Source: Microbacterium sp. CGR2 (GTDB lineage Bacteria; Actinomycetota; Actinomycetes; Actinomycetales; Microbacteriaceae). Taken from it: a DNA stretch of 64,000 nt. The position numbers were made by a program, and so were the translations under genes. Shown here piece after piece: positions 60,610 through 64,000 of this stretch; within the stretch, counting starts at the first letter, position 1; every line of letters begins with the position of its first letter. The notes below the pieces were generated by a model that was given only the letters and a program-made list of their open reading frames with translations, had not been told where the DNA came from and ran no database searches. Location: positions 868,001 to 932,000 of the forward strand of contig NZ_RBHX01000001.1 in the NCBI RefSeq assembly GCF_003626735.1, given 5' to 3'.

Positions 60610-61821
60610 ATGGCCGCTGCGAAGGGACGCGCCGACGCGCCACCACGAGCGCACTACCCTCGAACCGTGATCGCACGCGGCAGACCCGGGGCGTGGCCGA
60701 CGATGTCCGCGGCCAGTCGCGCGGTGCTGCGGGAGATCGTCGTTCACGGCGCTCTGCCGCGCGCTGAGCTCGCCGCCCGCCTCGGCCTGTCGAAGCCGAG
60801 CCTCACCCGCATCACGCGCTCGCTCGTCGACGAGGACTTTCTGCTCGAGGGCGGCACCGAACTGCGGAGCGGTCTGGGACGCCCGTCGGAGCTGCTCCAC
60901 CTCAAGGCGGATTCTCGACGGTTCGTCGGGTTCAAACTGACAGGGGACCATCTCTACGCCGTGGTGAGCGACCTGGGCGCGACGGTGGTCGACACGCACG
61001 ACGAACCGCTGGTCGACCGCTCGGTGCCGAGCGTACTGAATCAGATCTCGCAGGTGGTCGCAGCCTTCGAGAAGGAATGGGGGCCACTCACCGCTCTCGG
61101 CGTGGCCCTCGCCGGAACGATCCAAGGGGCTGGTCGCTCACGCATCGTGCGCGAGTCGGCGTTCCTCGGCTGGGCGGACGTCCCTCTTCTCCGCCTGTTG
61201 GAGGATGCGACGGGACTCCCCTGCTCCGTCGACAACGACGTGCAGGCACTCACCGCTGCTGAGCACTGGTTCGGGGCGGGAGCGGGACTGCGCACGATGG
61301 CGGTGATCACCGTCGGTGTGGGCATCGGGTGCGGGTTGGTGGTCAACGACGAACTCGTCGAGGGCGCTCACGGAACGCCCGGCAACATGAGCCACATCAT
61401 CGTCAACCCCGCCGGGCCCTACTGCGACCGCGGCCACCGCGGCTGTGCCTCGAGCTACCTGACGAGCTCGGCGATCGCGGGCGCGCTCCCCCGTGACGCG
61501 GGCGGGGAACGGACGTACGAGCACGCTCTCGAGCAGGCTCGCGCCGGACGGCCGTCAGCGCTCCAGGCATTCGCCGACGCGGGTTTCGCGTTGGGTTGCA
61601 TCATCGGCACCGTGGCGAACCTCATCGACCCGGCGAAGGTCATCCTCTCCGGTGATGGGCTGGCCGTGTTCGAGTTCGCGGACGCGGACGTGTGGCGCGG
61701 CATCCGTCAGACCTATCACGAGGACCTCGACCAGGTGGACGTCGACGTGCAGCCCTTCGACTTCGGGGAGTGGGCGCGCGGGGGCGCGGTCCTCGCCATC
61801 CGCAACGCCATCAGCCCGTAG
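60610..61821 (+). CDS. ROK-family transcriptional regulator, galactomannan operon
   Basis: A 403-aa repressor with an N-terminal winged helix (about 35-90, LPRAELAARLGLSKPSLTRITRSLV) and ROK domain (DNDVQALTAAEHWFG, the zinc-binding CDRGHRGCASSYLTSSAI). ATG 60610 is preceded by AAAGGTGG; earlier in-frame ATGs at 60520 and 60586 have no such site. Divergent from the galactomannan operon, which it probably represses. Confidence 0.88.
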   Translation: MAAAKGRADAPPRAHYPRTVIARGRPGAWPTMSAASRAVLREIVVHGALPRAELAARLGLSKPSLTRITRSLVDEDFLLEGGTELRSGLGRPSELLHLKADSRRFVGFKLTGDHLYAVVSDLGATVVDTHDEPLVDRSVPSVLNQISQVVAAFEKEWGPLTALGVALAGTIQGAGRSRIVRESAFLGWADVPLLRLLEDATGLPCSVDNDVQALTAAEHWFGAGAGLRTMAVITVGVGIGCGLVVNDELVEGAHGTPGNMSHIIVNPAGPYCDRGHRGCASSYLTSSAIAGALPRDAGGERTYEHALEQARAGRPSALQAFADAGFALGCIIGTVANLIDPAKVILSGDGLAVFEFADADVWRGIRQTYHEDLDQVDVDVQPFDFGEWARGGAVLAIRNAISP

Positions 61822-61884
61822 GGCGGCGCGGTCGCAATCGCGCGTCGAGGCAGGCATCGGGTCTGCGCGAATGCGTAGCCGTCC

Positions 61885-61937
61885 AAACACTGCATCGGCG
61901 CTGACGGCCACTTAAGAACTCGATCACGAGTACTCAA
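61885..61937 (+). promoter_or_regulatory. Phased repeat array 5 (three copies) upstream of the flavoprotein gene
   Basis: AAACACTGCA (61885), GGCCACTTAA (61906) and GAGTACTCAA (61928) are spaced 21 and 22 bases. They are the complement-orientation form of the elements in arrays 1-4, as expected because this gene is on the opposite strand. The proximal copy ends 96 bases before the start at 62034. GGCCACTTAA differs by one base from GGCCACTCAA in array 3. Confidence 0.68.
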
Positions 61938-62033
61938 TGCGACGGTGTTGCCCGATCGCCAGTACGTAACACGATGCTGACGCTGCTGCGGCCCAACCGT
62001 CCCCGTCCATGATCGGAAGCCATCGGTCGCGCG

Positions 62034-63518
62034 TTGGACAGCATGTTCGTCCCGAAGCGCGCCCGGTCAGGTTCCCTTTCGAAGGGAAAGATCAGAGAGG
62101 GTGATTTGCGTATTGCTGTAGTGGGTGTGGGAGCTGCTGGTCTCGCGACTGCTCTCTCTTTGTCGGAAAGTGCGCCCGAGTCGCTCGACCTCACACTTTT
62201 CGACCCGGGACTCGGTGATCCTCGGCGGTCGGGGCGGGGCCTTGCCTACCAAGAGGATCACAGGGAACCGTTACTCAACGCTCCCAGTTCGATGATGTCC
62301 GTCCGCGCGGGTGACGAAGCCGACTTCTCGCGATGGCTACGCCGCACTGGGCGCGATCCGGACGGCTTCGTGCCGCGTCCCGTGTTCGGAGCGTACTTGG
62401 CGGACACCTTTGAGTCGCTGAAGCGCCAATGGATCCCCCGAAACGGGACGCTACACTGCGTGCCTTTCCGAGTGACGTCGGTCGCACGGTCGGTTGACCG
62501 GGGCCTTGCGGTCTCGACTGCGACCGCGCGGTTCGAGTACTTCGACGCTGTTTTTCTCTGCGTCGGCTGGGACGAGAGCGGAACCACCGATGGTGTCACC
62601 ATCCCTGCCTATCCGCTCGACGACACCGTGCTCCGGGCGCTCGGCACGTCACATGTCGGCATTGTCGGCACCGGCCTCACGGCGGTCGATGTCGCGCGCG
62701 CCCTCCTATCGCATGGATATGGCGGACGAATCACACTCGCTTCACGGCGGGGGATGCTTCCAGGGACGCGGGCGGCAGGACAAATCACGCCGAAGGTCTT
62801 GACTCGAGACCGCCTGCGAACGATGTCCACTCTTGACTTGCGAACCCTCCTTCAACAGATTCAGTTCGAGGCAGACGCTCATGGGATCTGCCTCGACACG
62901 CCGCGGCGTATTCTCCACGGAGACCTCACGCCGCTACAAGCACTCCAGGCCGACTCTCGAACGGAACGCAGCTGGCGCAGCCTCTTCGTCGCGCTCTGCG
63001 ACGAAGCCATGGCTGACGCGTGGAACCTGCTTGACCACGAAAGTCGCAAGGCGTTTCGGCGGTGGTTCCATCCCTACTTTCAATCTTGGTGCAACCCGAT
63101 GCCACCCTCGACAGCGAAGGAACTCACTGACGCGATGATCTCGGGTCAGCTGAGCGTGAAAGCGGGACTACGTCGAGTCGAGAGCAAAGCTCTGAGTTGC
63201 CGGAGCGGAGACGTTCAGGCCGCCGATCTGGTCATCTCGGCACACCGCAACGCGGCCCGAGGCTTCGCCGACACGCGTAGCCCGCTTATCCAGAGCTTGA
63301 TTGACGCAGGCCTCGCCCGGCGAGACACCTTCGGGGGGCTGCGCGTGAGATACGGAACATGGCAACTGATCGGGGAGGGCGGTGCCTGGTCACCGATCTA
63401 CGCAGTGGGGAGTCTTGCTCAGAGTGCCAGGTACTACGTCAATGCTCTCGATGGCATCCTCCGCACTGTGCCTGAAGCGGTCAGCGATGCGATTCGGGCC
63501 CTCGGCGCTGCAGCTTGA
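62034..63518 (+). CDS. FAD/NAD(P)-binding flavoprotein
   Basis: A 494-aa protein with an N-terminal dinucleotide-binding motif VVGVGAAGLATALSLSE (about residues 29-45), GRGLAYQEDHREPLLNAPSSMMSV typical of the FAD-NAD(P)-binding (NAD_binding_9) family, and a second Rossmann segment GIVGTGLTAVDVARALLSHG. The substrate is unknown; such proteins are often monooxygenase- or reductase-like. Codon usage is less GC-biased than elsewhere in the window, suggesting transfer or weak expression selection. It precedes an MFS gene by 15 bases, and array 5 lies upstream. Confidence 0.8.
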   Translation: MDSMFVPKRARSGSLSKGKIREGDLRIAVVGVGAAGLATALSLSESAPESLDLTLFDPGLGDPRRSGRGLAYQEDHREPLLNAPSSMMSVRAGDEADFSRWLRRTGRDPDGFVPRPVFGAYLADTFESLKRQWIPRNGTLHCVPFRVTSVARSVDRGLAVSTATARFEYFDAVFLCVGWDESGTTDGVTIPAYPLDDTVLRALGTSHVGIVGTGLTAVDVARALLSHGYGGRITLASRRGMLPGTRAAGQITPKVLTRDRLRTMSTLDLRTLLQQIQFEADAHGICLDTPRRILHGDLTPLQALQADSRTERSWRSLFVALCDEAMADAWNLLDHESRKAFRRWFHPYFQSWCNPMPPSTAKELTDAMISGQLSVKAGLRRVESKALSCRSGDVQAADLVISAHRNAARGFADTRSPLIQSLIDAGLARRDTFGGLRVRYGTWQLIGEGGAWSPIYAVGSLAQSARYYVNALDGILRTVPEAVSDAIRALGAAA

Positions 63519-63533
63519 CCGCGAGGCGAGCGA

Positions 63534-64000
63534 ATGGCGACGACAAAGAAGCAGAAGCGGACGGCGAATCGCTGGATCATCTTCGCGATCGGCATCGCTT
63601 CACAAATGGTGTTCAGCGCGACGTTTCTCGGCCTGCCCGCGGCGTCGTTGCTCCTCCAGGGATCGCTCGATCTTTCGACGGGTGGGCTCGCACTAGTGCT
63701 GGGCGGAGCCAGTATCGCGGTCGTCGTGACGGAATTACCCTGGGGAATGGCGGCCGATCGCTTGGGCGAACGTCGCGTCCTGCTCATCGGCGTGGTGGGG
63801 TCGATGCTCTCACTCGTCACCGTTGCGGCAGTGACCTCGATGGCCCGACCATCAGTGTCAGCAATCGCCACTCTGCTGTTCGTTGCGGCGGGCGCCGGAG
63901 GCGCCGTTACCGGGCCTAGCGGAAGCTCCATTCTCGGATGGTTTGCGGAGCGCCGCCACGGCACTCTCGTCTCACTGCGGGTGGCGGCTGTGTCAGCGGG
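63534..64000 (+). CDS. MFS transporter, 3' end cut by window
   Basis: Starts at ATG 63534 and stays open to the window end (155 codons visible). After a Lys/Arg-rich N-terminus, helix 1 is at about 14-35 (WIIFAIGIASQMVFSATFLG); the MFS motif A between helices 2 and 3 reads WGMAADRLGERRVLLIG, and the GAGGAVTGPSGSSILGWFAERRHG loop corresponds to helices 4-5. Likely cotranscribed with the flavoprotein, perhaps exporting or importing its product or substrate. Confidence 0.85.
   Translation, partial: MATTKKQKRTANRWIIFAIGIASQMVFSATFLGLPAASLLLQGSLDLSTGGLALVLGGASIAVVVTELPWGMAADRLGERRVLLIGVVGSMLSLVTVAAVTSMARPSVSAIATLLFVAAGAGGAVTGPSGSSILGWFAERRHGTLVSLRVAAVSA

Noticed and set aside
1..64000. CRISPR arrays, insertion sequences, prophage genes, rRNA or tRNA genes
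   Set aside because: No regularly spaced 25-40 bp repeats, transposase or integrase motifs, phage structural genes or RNA-gene signatures were found in the window.

Overview
The window is high-GC, densely packed actinobacterial DNA. Codon style, the many GGATGCC/GGCATCC words, abundant 4-nt ATGA/GTGA gene overlaps, and the mix of CUT1-type ABC sugar transporters, ROK regulators and glycoside hydrolases point to a soil or plant-associated member of the Microbacteriaceae, most likely Microbacterium. That assignment is inference from style, not a database match. I see no rRNA, tRNA, CRISPR array, insertion sequence or prophage.

Layout. 1-3006: the 3' part of a GH130 mannoside phosphorylase gene and a Tat-exported (alpha/alpha) glycosidase-like protein. 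3076-11845: housekeeping and stress genes (histidine phosphatase, furA-katA with a palindromic Fur-type box, alpha/beta hydrolase, msrB-msrA, DUF808, a MazEF-type module, GNAT, a 59-aa membrane protein, DUF4406, DeoR). 11951-12814: a secreted membrane-anchored Ig-like protein. 13032-19428: a divergent locus with NamZ (DUF1343), an RpiR/MurR-like regulator, an ABC importer and an AmiE-like serine hydrolase, which looks like intracellular MurNAc/muropeptide salvage. 19453-24243: tandem-MerR regulator, DUF6194, Imm-5-like protein, and an OmpR-type two-component system with its PepSY-like target.

24373-39881 is the most unusual part, a surface-attachment and glycan locus. It holds an LAETG-tailed SpaA protein, a sortase-fold protein, an exosortase with its Cys-Arg-His triad, a 62-aa tail-like protein overlapping the exosortase gene, wecB, a membrane GT2, a polytopic membrane protein and three large ATPase-LuxR regulators. 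Directly upstream of three of its transcription units are arrays of a 10-bp element (CACYACTYAA in the direction of transcription), repeated three times with 21-23 bp spacing. More arrays of the same element, with the same phasing and the correct orientation, lie upstream of the secreted protein at 12814 (four copies, weaker) and of a flavoprotein-MFS pair at 62034 (three copies). Together these 16 copies suggest an undescribed regulon linking surface proteins, exosortase, polysaccharide synthesis and a redox/transport pair.

39994-49797: a seven-gene operon with five 4-nt overlaps (ABC transporter, dehydrogenases, GH36, GH13_18 phosphorylase) and a divergent ROK regulator. 49841-52328: S4 protein, DMT exporter and divergent TetR sharing two operators, and a cyclodeaminase gene broken by one missing G. 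52361-61821: a galactomannan-type operon (ABC transporter, GH36 alpha-galactosidase, GH2 beta-mannosidase) with a divergent ROK regulator. The GH130 at the window start would fit the same beta-mannan diet. 62034-64000: the flavoprotein and a truncated MFS gene, with less GC-biased codons than the rest.

Gaps above 300 bases: only 36904-37361 (458 bases), which has no credible gene but holds TACGTAGGT repeats.
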